NCBI GenBank assembly: GCA_903860915.1
Contig: CAIOSJ010000016.1
Location: 103,210-167,209, forward strand
Origin: an uncultured Actinomycetes bacterium
GTDB lineage: Bacteria > Actinomycetota > Acidimicrobiia > Acidimicrobiales > RAAP-2
Reading direction: 5' to 3'
Length of the DNA stretch: 64,000 nt
Within the stretch, counting starts at the first letter, position 1; every line of letters begins with the position of its first letter. Of this stretch, positions 25,341 to 34,431 are shown in pieces. Under the pieces are notes generated by a model, which was not told where the DNA came from, did no database searches, and saw only the letters and a program-made list of their open reading frames with translations. Made by a program: the position numbers and the translations under genes.

Positions 25341-26537
25341 ATGGCCCAAGACCGAATTTTACGCCCTCGTGGCTCATCGTCTGTTGAAATTCTCGAGTCC
25401 CGCCTCGAACTTTTGCGTCAGCGAATCGCCGCCCACGTCGCGAGTGGACTCGCTCCGGCGCTATCAGTGGTGGCCGCCCAAGATGGTGAGATTTTCTTTG
25501 ACGAGGCCTTCGGAACTCGTTCCCCCGGTGGCGAAAATGTCACGACGGATGACCCCCACAACATCATGTCCATCACCAAAACAGTGGTCGCCGTGGGCGT
25601 CATGAAACTGGTAGAGGACGGACTCCTAACTTTGACCCGCCCCGTGGGCGACTACTTGCCGGAACTCGCGACACCCGGCAACGAGCACCTCTTGGTGCAC
25701 AACCTGCTGACCCACACTTCTGGATTCGACGACGAAGAGCTCAATCGCAAGTGGTTCACCACGGCCCTTTCTGGCGAAGCCGTTGACGTTCCCGACGGCT
25801 ACGATCTCGAAACGCACCTTTGGCTTTCATCGAGCTGGGGTATCGAACCAGTGGTGCCGTTAGCCAGCACCATGATTTACGCCAACATCAACTATCTGTG
25901 GCTCGGTGAAATCATCCAGCGAGTGTCAGGACAAAGCCTTGATGACTTCACTCGCACTCAGATCTTCGAACCGCTGGGCATGGTGAACACCGCCTTCCTA
26001 CTGCGGCCGGACCAACAGATTCGCCGCGTACGGCGATTTGGCTCCATGCCCATGGGGCCTCACGCCTTCTACGACACCGAGCGAGAGGATTTTGCTACGT
26101 CTCAACTGGGTGACCGATCACTTAAATCCAGTGCTCGAGATCTGGCCATTTTGGCCCAGATGTTTCTCAATGGCGGAATTTACAACGGTGCTCGAATTCT
26201 CAGTCCCGCCAGTGTCGTACAAATCTGCACGAGCCATTTTCCCAAGTTGGATTTTCAATTGGGAAGTTTGGTTTTCACCGACCCGGGCTACGGATACGGG
26301 ATGATGATGGACAGCGGAAAACGTATGCGCTACTTCAACGGAGTCCTGCAGCCCCAAGGTTCCTGTGGCCACTCGGGAGCGGGAGGTTCTCACCTGTACT
26401 TTGACCCGAAGAATGACCTTTCGATTGTTGTCTTGGAATTAGTAACTCATATGAGTCCTGACTCCGAACCAATATCTGGACTGTACCCCGTGATTTGCGA
26501 CATGATTTACGCGTCGCTCACAACATTCCAGCCCTAG
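25341..26537 (+). CDS. Beta-lactamase-family serine hydrolase (class C type)
   Basis: This 398-residue serine hydrolase has the penicillin-binding fold. The nucleophile motif is SITK at Ser77-Lys80, the second motif is Tyr180-Ala-Asn182 within IYANINYLWLGE, and the third-strand region is GHSGAGGS. Family members include esterases, D-aminopeptidases and beta-lactamases; no signal peptide is visible, so an intracellular esterase or peptidase is more likely than antibiotic resistance. ATG 25341 follows GAGGTGA by five bases; GTG 25332 is also possible. TACAGT upstream at about 25316-25321 may be its -10. Confidence 0.85.
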   Translation: MAQDRILRPRGSSSVEILESRLELLRQRIAAHVASGLAPALSVVAAQDGEIFFDEAFGTRSPGGENVTTDDPHNIMSITKTVVAVGVMKLVEDGLLTLTRPVGDYLPELATPGNEHLLVHNLLTHTSGFDDEELNRKWFTTALSGEAVDVPDGYDLETHLWLSSSWGIEPVVPLASTMIYANINYLWLGEIIQRVSGQSLDDFTRTQIFEPLGMVNTAFLLRPDQQIRRVRRFGSMPMGPHAFYDTEREDFATSQLGDRSLKSSARDLAILAQMFLNGGIYNGARILSPASVVQICTSHFPKLDFQLGSLVFTDPGYGYGMMMDSGKRMRYFNGVLQPQGSCGHSGAGGSHLYFDPKNDLSIVVLELVTHMSPDSEPISGLYPVICDMIYASLTTFQP

Positions 26538-26556
26538 TTGCGGCCACCCCCTCGTC

Positions 26557-26583
26557 ACGCGCGACCTCGATGATCTCGCGTGC
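26557..26583. terminator. Hairpin between convergent genes (possible terminator)
   Basis: CACGCGCGA and TCTCGCGTG form a nine-base stem with one mismatch around a nine-base loop. It lies between the stop of the serine hydrolase gene and the convergent heliorhodopsin gene, so it could end transcription from both sides. No T-run follows on either strand, so classical intrinsic termination is doubtful. Confidence 0.35.
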
Positions 26584-26590
26584 TGGTGAT

Positions 26591-27346
26591 TCAGTGTGCT
26601 GGTGACGTCACGGCCAGCGTCGAGGCGAAAATCTGCCACGCCAAGAGGGATTTGGCAGCTAGGGAAAGAACGAGGTAGGTCCTCTCCCCCACCATGTAGT
26701 CAGCGAAGCGTCCGATCTTCTTGTACTGAAGATATTGCACCAGCGCGAAGCAGTTGAACAGAGCAAAGAGTGTGAAATATATTCCGTAGACGAAGCCTGG
26801 CGCGTGCGCGTGAGCCCCCGGGCTGAACAGGTAAATTCCGATTGCCAGCCACGGCACCACCCCGGCCACGCAGCCCAACCAGAATGGCATCAAGCTGGCA
26901 CCGGGTGCCTCGTAGCGTTCCTGAATCCAGCCAAAGCCAATCATTGATGCGTTCACTCCGACGAAGGCGAGCAGGGTCGCCACATCAGTGATTCCCGTCA
27001 ATATCGCAATCGCCACAATCATTAGCGACGAGGACAGGGAATATTCCAACCAGCGGAAGGGGTTCCGGCCGAGTTCAAGTTCGGACTCGTAGGACGAGCG
27101 CAGCGGTCCAGCTACGAGAAAATGGGCCACGGCCGAGAGGGCGAAGAAGGCGGCCACCAACCAGGCCATACGAATATCACCTAGGTGCACTAACTCCCGC
27201 TTAGTCGTTCCTGGCGGGCCAGCCATGTAGTTCGCGTTCACGGGAAGTGAAAAGCCATTGGCCAGAGTCACCACAACAACTGCCGACAGGGCGTGAAGGC
27301 CCGCAGCGGCGATATTGAGGCGACGTAGTTGAGGTGTTGAGGACAT
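26591..27346 (-). CDS. Heliorhodopsin
   Basis: This 251-residue seven-helix retinal protein belongs to the heliorhodopsin family, photoreceptors with inverted membrane topology and a slow photocycle. Recognition is by family-specific blocks: GPPGTT after helix A, FRWLEYSLSSS in helix C with the counterion Glu101, GVNASMIGFGWIQE, PFWLGCVAGVVPW, NCFALVQYLQYK and, in helix G, LSLAAKSLLAWQ with Schiff-base Lys232. His18 and His75 match the conserved internal histidines. Type 1 rhodopsins lack these blocks. A TAGGAGA site lies nine bases before ATG. No retinal-synthesis gene (blh, crt) is in the window, so chromophore must come from elsewhere. The upstream phospholipase-like gene on the same strand ends 127 bases away. 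Confidence 0.96.
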   Translation of the reverse strand: MSSTPQLRRLNIAAAGLHALSAVVVVTLANGFSLPVNANYMAGPPGTTKRELVHLGDIRMAWLVAAFFALSAVAHFLVAGPLRSSYESELELGRNPFRWLEYSLSSSLMIVAIAILTGITDVATLLAFVGVNASMIGFGWIQERYEAPGASLMPFWLGCVAGVVPWLAIGIYLFSPGAHAHAPGFVYGIYFTLFALFNCFALVQYLQYKKIGRFADYMVGERTYLVLSLAAKSLLAWQIFASTLAVTSPAH

Positions 27347-27473
27347 ATTCGAAGTCTCCTAGCTACGTGGTGTCAGTCTACGACCCTGGCGCCCACGTTC
27401 CACGGGTAATCATTATTTACTTCTCGGTCATGATCAGCGTCCCGAGCCAGGCACTGGGAATCACAAGTGGAAC

Positions 27474-29057
27474 TCACGACTGCGTGCCCATTGCTTTTTG
27501 GATGGCCCGCCAGTAGGGGGTGATCGCCGTGGTGGGGTTCCCGTCATTGTCAGCAAAGAACTGTCGACGCCAGAGTCGCCCCGATCCTGGTACGTGGGTA
27601 CCGTCATCGGGGTACGCCAACTCGTCGGCCGTGGGTGCCGTGTCGCTGCCCACTCCGGTCGACACCACCGCACCAGCTCGGTCGCGAACTTTGGGAGCCA
27701 AGGTCGGAGGGTGCAAAAAGGCGGGCTTCGCGTGCAGGTCCAGCATGTCGAGGGGACTGTTGGCCTTCGCATCTCTCGAAGTAAAAGCGGGAAGGTTCCA
27801 CTTTTGTCGAATGAGCTTCAAAATACTGGTGTGGTCGTAGACCTGGCTCGAAACATAGTTCGGCTTCGCGTAGGGGCTCACGACGCCCGAGGGAACACGC
27901 ATGCCCGACCAGTCAAAGCTCGCCAGTGCGGGATTGCCCGCCCACATCTGACTCGTTGGAACTGAGTTGTCGGGGCGGCCGAGTTTTACCGGCGGGACGT
28001 GGTCGTAGTAGCCGCCGCCTTCGTCAAAGGTCCAGACCACCATGGTGTCTTTCCAGCCCGGTCCCGACATCACCGCGTTTATAACATCGTGTAAAAAGGC
28101 GTCGGCGTGCTGGAGGTCTTGGGAGTTTTCACCCGAAGAAAATCCAAAGTTGGGATCGACCAGGCTCACCGCTGGCAACGAGCCAGTGGCGCAGTCGGCG
28201 TAGAACTGATTCATAGGGGCCAAGCGATTTCCGAACCACATGGAGGCCTTGGACCCCAGTAATTGTCCAATCCAAATCAAAGAACTGGCCCCGAAAACGT
28301 CACCACAGTGGTAGTTCTTCCACGAAATGCCGTAGCGCAAGAGGGCTTGAAAAATGGTGCCATTCTCGGGCATCGTTTCGACGTCCGGCAGGGTGGTCGT
28401 GGTTAAACCCAGTGACGTGCCGGCCATCATGAACATACGGTTCGGGTAGGTCTGACCCGGCACCGAGGAAAACCATCGATCCGCTACGGGAAAGGTCTGC
28501 GCCATCGAATTTATAAACGGCAACTGCGATGGCGTGAAATATCCCATGGCGATGGGACCGGACTGCGAAACTACGAAACCCTGATTCGCCTGCGTGATAC
28601 TGGAAGGGAGTTTCTGCGCCGTTGGGGAACCCAGGAACTGGGTAAAGGTTGCGTCCCACGTCTGCCAGGGATAGTCGTCCATCTGCGCAGTAGTTGGCAT
28701 GGGGTACGACTGGAGGCGCGGAGAATGAGCCGCGAGGGTGGTCGGGTTGGTATTGAGAGCGCGCGACGACGGTGAGCCCTTCCAGGTCAGCCCATCACCG
28801 CGGGGCTTCGATGTTCCTGGTTTCGTCAACATCCCGAGTACCGCGTCGTAGGACTGATTCTCCATCATCACGACCACGATGTTCTTCACTTGAGGAATGA
28901 GGTCGGAGCCAATTTTCTTTTTGGGATCTGGACGGGGGCCGGCAGGTTTCGTCAAGGGGACGAAGGTGGGCACGTCACGAGATGCGAGATGAGGTCCAAC
29001 AGCCGCACTACCGAAAGCGCCGGCGGCTCCGAATTGCAAGAATTGTCGACGTTCCAT
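27474..29057 (-). CDS. Phospholipase C / acid phosphatase-like phosphoesterase, Tat-exported
   Basis: This 527-residue member of the phosphoesterase family contains bacterial phospholipase C and AcpA acid phosphatase. The N-terminus ERRQFLQFGAAGAFG is a twin-arginine signal (RR-x-F-L). IVVVMMENQSYDAVLG holds the metal-binding Glu-Asn and Asp, and VVWTFDEGGGYYDHVPP is the C-terminal catalytic block. It would be folded in the cytoplasm and exported to hydrolyse phospholipids or phosphate esters. ATG 29057 is chosen because GAGGAG lies six bases before it and the signal starts at once. It precedes the heliorhodopsin gene on the same strand. Confidence 0.88.
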   Translation of the reverse strand: MERRQFLQFGAAGAFGSAAVGPHLASRDVPTFVPLTKPAGPRPDPKKKIGSDLIPQVKNIVVVMMENQSYDAVLGMLTKPGTSKPRGDGLTWKGSPSSRALNTNPTTLAAHSPRLQSYPMPTTAQMDDYPWQTWDATFTQFLGSPTAQKLPSSITQANQGFVVSQSGPIAMGYFTPSQLPFINSMAQTFPVADRWFSSVPGQTYPNRMFMMAGTSLGLTTTTLPDVETMPENGTIFQALLRYGISWKNYHCGDVFGASSLIWIGQLLGSKASMWFGNRLAPMNQFYADCATGSLPAVSLVDPNFGFSSGENSQDLQHADAFLHDVINAVMSGPGWKDTMVVWTFDEGGGYYDHVPPVKLGRPDNSVPTSQMWAGNPALASFDWSGMRVPSGVVSPYAKPNYVSSQVYDHTSILKLIRQKWNLPAFTSRDAKANSPLDMLDLHAKPAFLHPPTLAPKVRDRAGAVVSTGVGSDTAPTADELAYPDDGTHVPGSGRLWRRQFFADNDGNPTTAITPYWRAIQKAMGTQS

Positions 29058-29130
29058 GATTATCTCCTCGGCGTAGTTGACTACCACTACAACCTAGGTC
29101 GAATAGTACGAAGGAGTTATCACAAATTTC

Positions 29131-29206
29131 TGGAGCGGCAGACCGGGCTCGAACCGGCGACCTCGACCTTGGCAAGGTCGCGCTCTACCAACTGAGCTAC
29201 TGCCGC
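29131..29206 (-). tRNA. tRNA-Gly (GCC), CCA encoded
   Basis: The minus strand folds as a complete 76-base tRNA. The acceptor GCGGCAG pairs with CTGCCGC, the D-arm is GCTC...GAGC, the anticodon stem CGACC/GGTCG encloses TTGCCAA with anticodon GCC, the T-arm is CCGGTTCGAGCCCGG, the discriminator is T, and CCA is encoded. Anticodon GCC reads glycine codons GGC and GGU. It stands alone between the phospholipase-like gene and WS/DGAT. Confidence 0.97.
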
Positions 29207-29230
29207 GTGCAGGACCATGTTAGCCGACGG

Positions 29231-30679
29231 CTAGACCGTTTCCAATTCCGACGGGGCCGGGGTCGTGAGATAGTAGTGGGCCTCCTCTGCTAGATAATCG
29301 CGCAGAGTTTCTAGTTCCGGCACCCGACGAGCACAGGCCAGAAGCCCGTATTCCAGTCGATCAACGTAACCGAGGACCGTAATGTTCAGCGCCAGTCCGG
29401 CCATCAGCGGACCAAGGGGGGCCGCTGACATGACTCGGTAGCCACTCAACCACAGAGGAATGGGGGGGCCGGGTACCGACGACACCACCACGTTGGCCAC
29501 CGGCGGGAGCTGATCGAATAATTCCAGTTCCGCCAGCGTCCGACCGGCGAAAGCGGCCAGGGTCGGCCCAGCTGCGGCGGCTAGATCCATCAAGAGTTTC
29601 GCATTCTGGTCTCTATTGGCCGTCGCCTGCTTACCTGTCGAAGAAGCCAGCGCGACGATGCGTTCCTCACGGTCCGCAATGTCGGTACGTAGCACGCTCA
29701 GCATGGCCGAGAATTGATTGCCCATCTCTTCTTCAGCTCCCTGCCGACGGACGTTGATCGGTACGAAGGCAATCAGATCCTTGACAATTTCTTCTCCGCG
29801 ATCGCTCAGGAGGCGTTGGAGCGCTCCCGACACAGTGGCCATGACGAAATCGGTCACGGTCGCTCCGCGAGACTTCGCCGCCCGTTTCACTTCGGGCAGG
29901 TTGAGAGAAAGTCGAGAAAAATTCTTGGTAAAACCAGGGGTACCATTGAGTGAAGTACGAGCCGCCGAGAGAACATTGGGAGCACCGACGGGAAAGTCAG
30001 TGGCGAGTCCCGCGAATGACTTGGCGGAACGTTCAATGATTTCGGCAGTTTTTTCGAGCCCCGAAGCCAATGCTTCGAGCAGGGCTCCCGGGCGCTTGAG
30101 GAGGTCGGTCACGGTGTGCGACATCATCTCGACGGGAGTGGGCAGGGGGCTGCGATCAACGGACGGAAGCGGGGCGGGGGGTCGAACGTCGGGGCTGATA
30201 TCAAAGAGACTGGCAAAAGTAGCTGCTCCCGATACGCCGTCGGCGAGGGCGTGGTGGACCTTCATCACGATGGCGATCCGGTGTCCATCGGCCAAGCCCT
30301 CAACAACATTCAGTTCCCATAGCGGTCGATCTGGTGGCAGTTCCGAGCCCATTACCCGGCCCACCAAGGCGTCGAGTTCAGCGTCGCCACCGGGTGAAGA
30401 CACGGCCCGGCGAATCACGTGGTCGTCAATATTGAAGTGAGGGTCGTCGGCCATTACGGGCCACGCTAAGTCGAATGGGCTACGAAGAATCCGCTTCGTG
30501 AGCGCCGGAATCTCATGAATGCGAGCGCCAATGTTGGCCTTGATCATTTCGTAACGATCCGCTGGTGAGAGCTCGTCGCCAGCTTCGAGTTCAATGATGA
30601 CCCCGATGTGCAGCGGCGTACTCGGAACCTCCAGGGTCACGAAGGCGCTGTCGAGGGGAGTAAGCACGCGCCAGCTCAT
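29231..30679 (-). CDS. Wax ester synthase / diacylglycerol acyltransferase (WS/DGAT)
   Basis: This 482-residue acyl-CoA-dependent acyltransferase makes storage lipids (triacylglycerol or wax ester) in actinobacteria. The catalytic motif is HHALADG at His142-Gly148 (HHxxxDG). RPLWELNVVEGL contains the PLW box, and the C-terminal half has NVVVSSVPGPPIPLWLSG, the second family block. No signal or true membrane span is seen; such enzymes bind membranes and lipid droplets. Its ATG overlaps the dUTPase stop by four bases (ATGA), so the two are cotranscribed. The acyl-CoA synthetase at 31751 could supply substrate, though it is on the opposite strand. Confidence 0.93.
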   Translation of the reverse strand: MSWRVLTPLDSAFVTLEVPSTPLHIGVIIELEAGDELSPADRYEMIKANIGARIHEIPALTKRILRSPFDLAWPVMADDPHFNIDDHVIRRAVSSPGGDAELDALVGRVMGSELPPDRPLWELNVVEGLADGHRIAIVMKVHHALADGVSGAATFASLFDISPDVRPPAPLPSVDRSPLPTPVEMMSHTVTDLLKRPGALLEALASGLEKTAEIIERSAKSFAGLATDFPVGAPNVLSAARTSLNGTPGFTKNFSRLSLNLPEVKRAAKSRGATVTDFVMATVSGALQRLLSDRGEEIVKDLIAFVPINVRRQGAEEEMGNQFSAMLSVLRTDIADREERIVALASSTGKQATANRDQNAKLLMDLAAAAGPTLAAFAGRTLAELELFDQLPPVANVVVSSVPGPPIPLWLSGYRVMSAAPLGPLMAGLALNITVLGYVDRLEYGLLACARRVPELETLRDYLAEEAHYYLTTPAPSELETV

Positions 30680-31110
30680 ACGCCCGTACTCCCGAATCCG
30701 GCGTCACCGCGCGTAGCGGGTGGCAACTCGTCGACCAGCGTGAACGCCACTCGCGGAACCGGCAACACCACTAACTGGGCGATTCGGTCACCCGCGTTCA
30801 CCCTGTACTCCCGTGTCGGGTCCAGATTGACAAGTGAAACTCGCACTTCCCCTCGATAGCCCGCGTCGATGAGACCCGGCGCATTAGCGCAGGTCACGCC
30901 GTGCTTGGTCGCGAGACCACTACGGGGCAAGACGAAACCACCGAATCCATCGGGCAGGGCCATCGAAAATCCGGTACCAACCACAGCCCGGCCACCCGCT
31001 GGCGCCAGGGTCACCGTTTCGTTCGCAAAAAGGTCGCAACCCGCGTCACCGAGGTGCGCGTAGGTCGGCACGTGAGCCGAAGGATTATCGAGATGAACGT
31101 GAACTTCCAT
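30676..31110 (-). CDS. dut: dUTP diphosphatase
   Basis: This trimeric dUTPase hydrolyses dUTP to dUMP and pyrophosphate, keeping uracil out of DNA. Its 144 residues carry the five motifs: GDAGCDLFA, PRSGLATKHG, NAPGLIDAGYRGEVRVSL, RIAQLVVLPV and the flexible C-terminal RGDAGFGSTG that closes over the active site. It is the first gene of a two-gene unit with WS/DGAT. Its start is 64 bases from the divergent oligoribonuclease start. Confidence 0.96.
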   Translation of the reverse strand: MEVHVHLDNPSAHVPTYAHLGDAGCDLFANETVTLAPAGGRAVVGTGFSMALPDGFGGFVLPRSGLATKHGVTCANAPGLIDAGYRGEVRVSLVNLDPTREYRVNAGDRIAQLVVLPVPRVAFTLVDELPPATRGDAGFGSTGV

Positions 31111-31174
31111 AGCAGTCTGTCAAGGCTACCCCTAGTGCCGGACCGCTCGCTTGGGAGTGACTAACCTCGCAGGA

Positions 31175-31720
31175 ATGCTGGTGTGGATGGACTTGGAGAT
31201 GACGGGCCTCGAGCCTGATCGCCACGTCATTGTTGAAATCGCCACTCTGATTACCAACGACGATCTCACCATCATTGCCGAAGGGCCCGATCTCGTCATA
31301 TCCGCCTCGCCCGAGGAATTAGCCCACATGGGCGCCTTCGTCACCGAGATGCATACTTCGTCGGGTCTCCTCCCCCAAATCACGTCGTCAACCATCAGTG
31401 TCACCGAAGCAGAAGCCGCCACCTTGGCCTTCCTTCGTGAACACATCAGTGAAGCCGGCACCATTCCCCTAGCGGGAAACTCCATCGGAACCGATCGTCG
31501 ATTCCTCCAGGAGTACATGGCGGAACTCGAAGCCTTCTTTCACTATCGGAATGTCGATGTCTCGACCATTAAGGAACTCGCTCGGCGCTGGTATCCCGAG
31601 AGCCTCGTACGACGTACCGACAAGGCCTCCGCCCACCGCGCCATGGACGACATCCGAGAGTCAATCGCCGAATTGGCGTACTACCGAGAACACCTCTTTG
31701 TGCCACCACCCGAGCACTAA
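31175..31720 (+). CDS. orn: Oligoribonuclease
   Basis: Orn is the DEDDh 3'-to-5' exonuclease that degrades diribonucleotides and pGpG. Motifs are WMDLEMTGLEP (DxE), GNSIGTDRRFLQEYM (second Asp), and HRAMDDIRESI (His and Asp). From ATG 31175 the protein is 181 residues, like E. coli Orn. The ATG lies seven bases after TAACCT (31162-31167), the leaderless pattern; a TTG at 31151 would add eight residues, and GTG 31181 is also possible. It is followed after 30 bases by the acyl-CoA synthetase, which has its own AGGAG site. Confidence 0.95.
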   Translation: MLVWMDLEMTGLEPDRHVIVEIATLITNDDLTIIAEGPDLVISASPEELAHMGAFVTEMHTSSGLLPQITSSTISVTEAEAATLAFLREHISEAGTIPLAGNSIGTDRRFLQEYMAELEAFFHYRNVDVSTIKELARRWYPESLVRRTDKASAHRAMDDIRESIAELAYYREHLFVPPPEH

Positions 31721-31750
31721 CCTCACTACGAAAACCACACAGGAGAATCA

Positions 31751-33496
31751 GTGACCGACGTCATTTCAATCAAGCAGGCCGACGAGCAGCTCACCGCAGC
31801 GGGTCAAATGTTCGAGCTCGACACGGTGGTCGTGCGCGGGGTGGAACTGCGCGTCTGGAAGAATGCCCCCGCCTCTCTCGCGACCATTTTGACTATGTCC
31901 CTTGCGCACGGTCCCAAAGACTTCATTGTGTACGAAGACGAGCGCTACACCTTCGACCAGAACTTCCGTATTGCCGCGACTTTGGCCCATAGGCTCATCG
32001 AACGTGGTGGCAAATCCGGCGACCGCGTGGCCTTGGCCGCACGCAACCTCCCCGAGTGGATATTCGGCTTCTGGGGGTCCGTTCTCTCCGGTGCGGTTAC
32101 CGTTCCTATCAATGGCTGGTGGACCGGTGAGGAGCTCGCCTACGGCCTCGGTGACTCCGGTACCAGCGTGGTGATTGTCGACGAAGACCGCCTCGAGCGC
32201 ATTCGCCCACACCTCGACGAGTTGCCCGACTTACGTGAAGTCATCGTTATCTCCGAGCGCCGTGGTCAACGGCCCGATCTAGGTGCCGCCCACGAGCGGG
32301 TCAACATTATTGATTTTTACGAGCTACTCGGCGAAGTTGCCGATGACGTCACTCCCCCGGCCTTAGATATTCACCCGGACGACGACGCCACTATCTTCTA
32401 CACCTCGGGCACTACGGGGCGCCCGAAGGGTGCCGTCGGAACCCACCGGAATGCCATGTCGAACCTCATGAACCTCTTCTACACGGGACAGCGTTCGACT
32501 CTTCGATACGGAGCCAGCAGCACCGCCAACAACCTCCCTAGCGCCTATCTCCTGAACATCCCCTTGTTCCACGCCACGGGCTGCTTGGCGGTCATGATCA
32601 CCAACACCGCGTCCGGTGGCAAATTGGTCATGAGTCACCACTTCGACGCCGGTCAGGCACTTCAACTCATTGAGAGCGAGAAAATAACCACCTTCGGTGG
32701 TGTGCCCACTATCGCCATGCAGATTCTCGACCACCCTGATTTCGACAAATTCGACACCTCTTCCGTCCACACGGTTTCCTATGGTGGAGCCCCGAGCCCG
32801 CCCGAACTGGTTCGACGCATCAAGGCCACTTTCCCGGGTGGTTCCCCAGGTAACGGCTACGGCTTGACCGAAACGTCAGCGGCCGTCGCGTTGAACGGTG
32901 GGGCCGACTACGTCGCCAGACCTGACAGTTGTGGTCCAGCCATGCCTATCTGCGACGTCGCAATCGTTCCCGAGGACTACGAGGGTGCCGAGCCCGGTCC
33001 CGAGTTGCCCGTCGGACCCGAAGTGGTCGGCGAGCTGTGGATCAAAGGTCCCAACGTTGTTCGTGGCTACTGGAACAAACCCGTTGAAACCGACAAGGCG
33101 TTCACTAGGGGTTGGCTGCGTTCGGGCGATGTCGCGCGGATCGACGAAGAAGGTTTCATCTACATCGTGGACCGCGCCAAGGACATGATTATCCGCGGCG
33201 GCGAGAACATCTACTCCGTAGAAGTGGAAGCGGCACTCTTTGAGCACCCCGACGTCGCCGACGTCGCCGTCATTGGTGTGCCCCACCCCGTGCTTGGTGA
33301 AGAAGTGGGTGCCGTCATCGTCCTGCGACCCGGTCGCAATGTTGACGCCGCTGAACTCACGCGCCACGTCGCGGCTCGACTCGCCAAATACTCCGTGCCC
33401 ACGCACATTTACTTTCGCCACGACCCCCTCCCTCGGAATCCCGCGGGAAAGATTCTCAAGCGACAGTTGCGCGACGAAATTGTTCCCCCGGCTTAA
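31751..33496 (+). CDS. AMP-dependent acyl-CoA synthetase / acid-CoA ligase
   Basis: This 581-residue enzyme of the ANL superfamily activates a carboxylic acid to an acyl-adenylate and then an acyl-CoA. It shows the P-loop [14 protein letters not shown], the substrate-side GYGLTETSA, the hinge [26 protein letters not shown], and the C-terminal catalytic lysine in [13 protein letters not shown]. The type is closest to long- or medium-chain fatty acid ligases, but the acid is not determined. A GTG start follows AGGAG by six bases. The end interlocks with the convergent aldo-keto reductase stop (TTAA). Confidence 0.9.
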   Translation: MTDVISIKQADEQLTAAGQMFELDTVVVRGVELRVWKNAPASLATILTMSLAHGPKDFIVYEDERYTFDQNFRIAATLAHRLIERGGKSGDRVALAARNLPEWIFGFWGSVLSGAVTVPINGWWTGEELAYGLGDSGTSVVIVDEDRLERIRPHLDELPDLREVIVISERRGQRPDLGAAHERVNIIDFYELLGEVADDVTPPALDIHPDDDATIFYTSGTTGRPKGAVGTHRNAMSNLMNLFYTGQRSTLRYGASSTANNLPSAYLLNIPLFHATGCLAVMITNTASGGKLVMSHHFDAGQALQLIESEKITTFGGVPTIAMQILDHPDFDKFDTSSVHTVSYGGAPSPPELVRRIKATFPGGSPGNGYGLTETSAAVALNGGADYVARPDSCGPAMPICDVAIVPEDYEGAEPGPELPVGPEVVGELWIKGPNVVRGYWNKPVETDKAFTRGWLRSGDVARIDEEGFIYIVDRAKDMIIRGGENIYSVEVEAALFEHPDVADVAVIGVPHPVLGEEVGAVIVLRPGRNVDAAELTRHVAARLAKYSVPTHIYFRHDPLPRNPAGKILKRQLRDEIVPPA

Positions 33497-34338
33497 TGAG
33501 CCAGAGCGTTGAGGGCGAGCACGTCGGTCTCGTCGAGAGTGACGTCGCTGGCGGCACAGTTTTCTTCGAGGTGAGCAATCTGCGACGTCCCCGGGATCGG
33601 CATCATCACCGGGGAACGGGCCAAGAGCCACGCCAAGGAAATTTGAGCCACACTGTGCCCGGTTCGCGCCGCCATCTCGTCGAGCGGTCCGCCGGCGCGG
33701 GCGAGTTGGCCGGAAGCCACTGGATACCACGGAATGAAACCAAGACCTTCGGAATCGCAGTAGTTGAGAACGGCTTCACTCTGGCGATTCGTGACGTTGT
33801 AAAGATTTTGCACCGTTGCAACATCGACGATTGCCCGGGCCGCCACAATCTGATCAACTGACACTTCCGAAAGACCAATGGCGCGGACCTTGCCCTCGTC
33901 GAGCAAAGCGCGCAGGAGGCCGAACTGCTCCTCAGCCGGAACCGTCGGGTCGATGCGGTGTAACTGGAAAAGGTCGAGGGCGTCTTGCCCTAAGCGGCGT
34001 AGCGAAAGCTCGCACTGCTGGCGCAAATAGTCGGGTCGTCCGCAGGGCACCCACACGTTGGGTCCCGTACGCAGCAGTCCGGCCTTGGTGGCTATTTTCA
34101 CTGCGCCGTAGGGGGCGAGGGCGCTGGCGATAATTTCTTCCGAAACGTTAGGGCCGTAGGAGTCCGCGGTGTCGATGAAGTCGACCCCCAGCTCTACCGC
34201 ACGACGCAGCACGGCGGTCGCGTTAGCCACATCGCTGGGGTAACCCCACACGCCGGGGCCGGTGATGCGCATGGCCCCAAACCCCAGGCGGCGTACCGTC
34301 TGACCGGCGTAGGTAAAAGTAGTGGGCGTTGTACTCAT
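33493..34338 (-). CDS. Aldo/keto reductase
   Basis: This 281-residue NADPH-dependent oxidoreductase has the TIM-barrel AKR fold. The catalytic tetrad is visible: Asp56 and Tyr61 in FIDTADSYG, Lys85 in KIATKAG and His127 in [10 protein letters not shown]. The C-terminal [16 protein letters not shown] binds the cofactor phosphate. It belongs to the general stress or pyridoxal-reductase-like AKR groups; the substrate is unknown. GGAGA lies seven bases before ATG. It lies downstream of the peroxiredoxin gene on the same strand, separated by an apparent terminator. Confidence 0.9.
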   Translation of the reverse strand: MSTTPTTFTYAGQTVRRLGFGAMRITGPGVWGYPSDVANATAVLRRAVELGVDFIDTADSYGPNVSEEIIASALAPYGAVKIATKAGLLRTGPNVWVPCGRPDYLRQQCELSLRRLGQDALDLFQLHRIDPTVPAEEQFGLLRALLDEGKVRAIGLSEVSVDQIVAARAIVDVATVQNLYNVTNRQSEAVLNYCDSEGLGFIPWYPVASGQLARAGGPLDEMAARTGHSVAQISLAWLLARSPVMMPIPGTSQIAHLEENCAASDVTLDETDVLALNALAH

Positions 34339-34385
34339 CGGGTCTCCATCTCGTCGCCACCCACGCTAGACGGCCCGAAGAAATG

Positions 34386-34418
34386 AAAAACGGGCCGACC
34401 CGAAGGCCGACCCGTTTT
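34386..34418 (-). terminator. Intrinsic terminator after the peroxiredoxin gene
   Basis: AAAACGGG (34387-34394) pairs with CCCGTTTT (34411-34418). On the minus strand the stem is followed by TTTTT. It lies 14 bases beyond the peroxiredoxin stop, so it fits a rho-independent terminator. The loop contains a direct repeat: GGCCGACCCG occurs twice, two bases apart. Confidence 0.8.
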
Positions 34419-34431
34419 CGTCCCAGCGGAA

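Noticed and set aside
25341..26537. A secreted antibiotic-inactivating beta-lactamase
   Set aside because: There is no signal peptide, and the motifs are those of the broad serine hydrolase family, which includes esterases.
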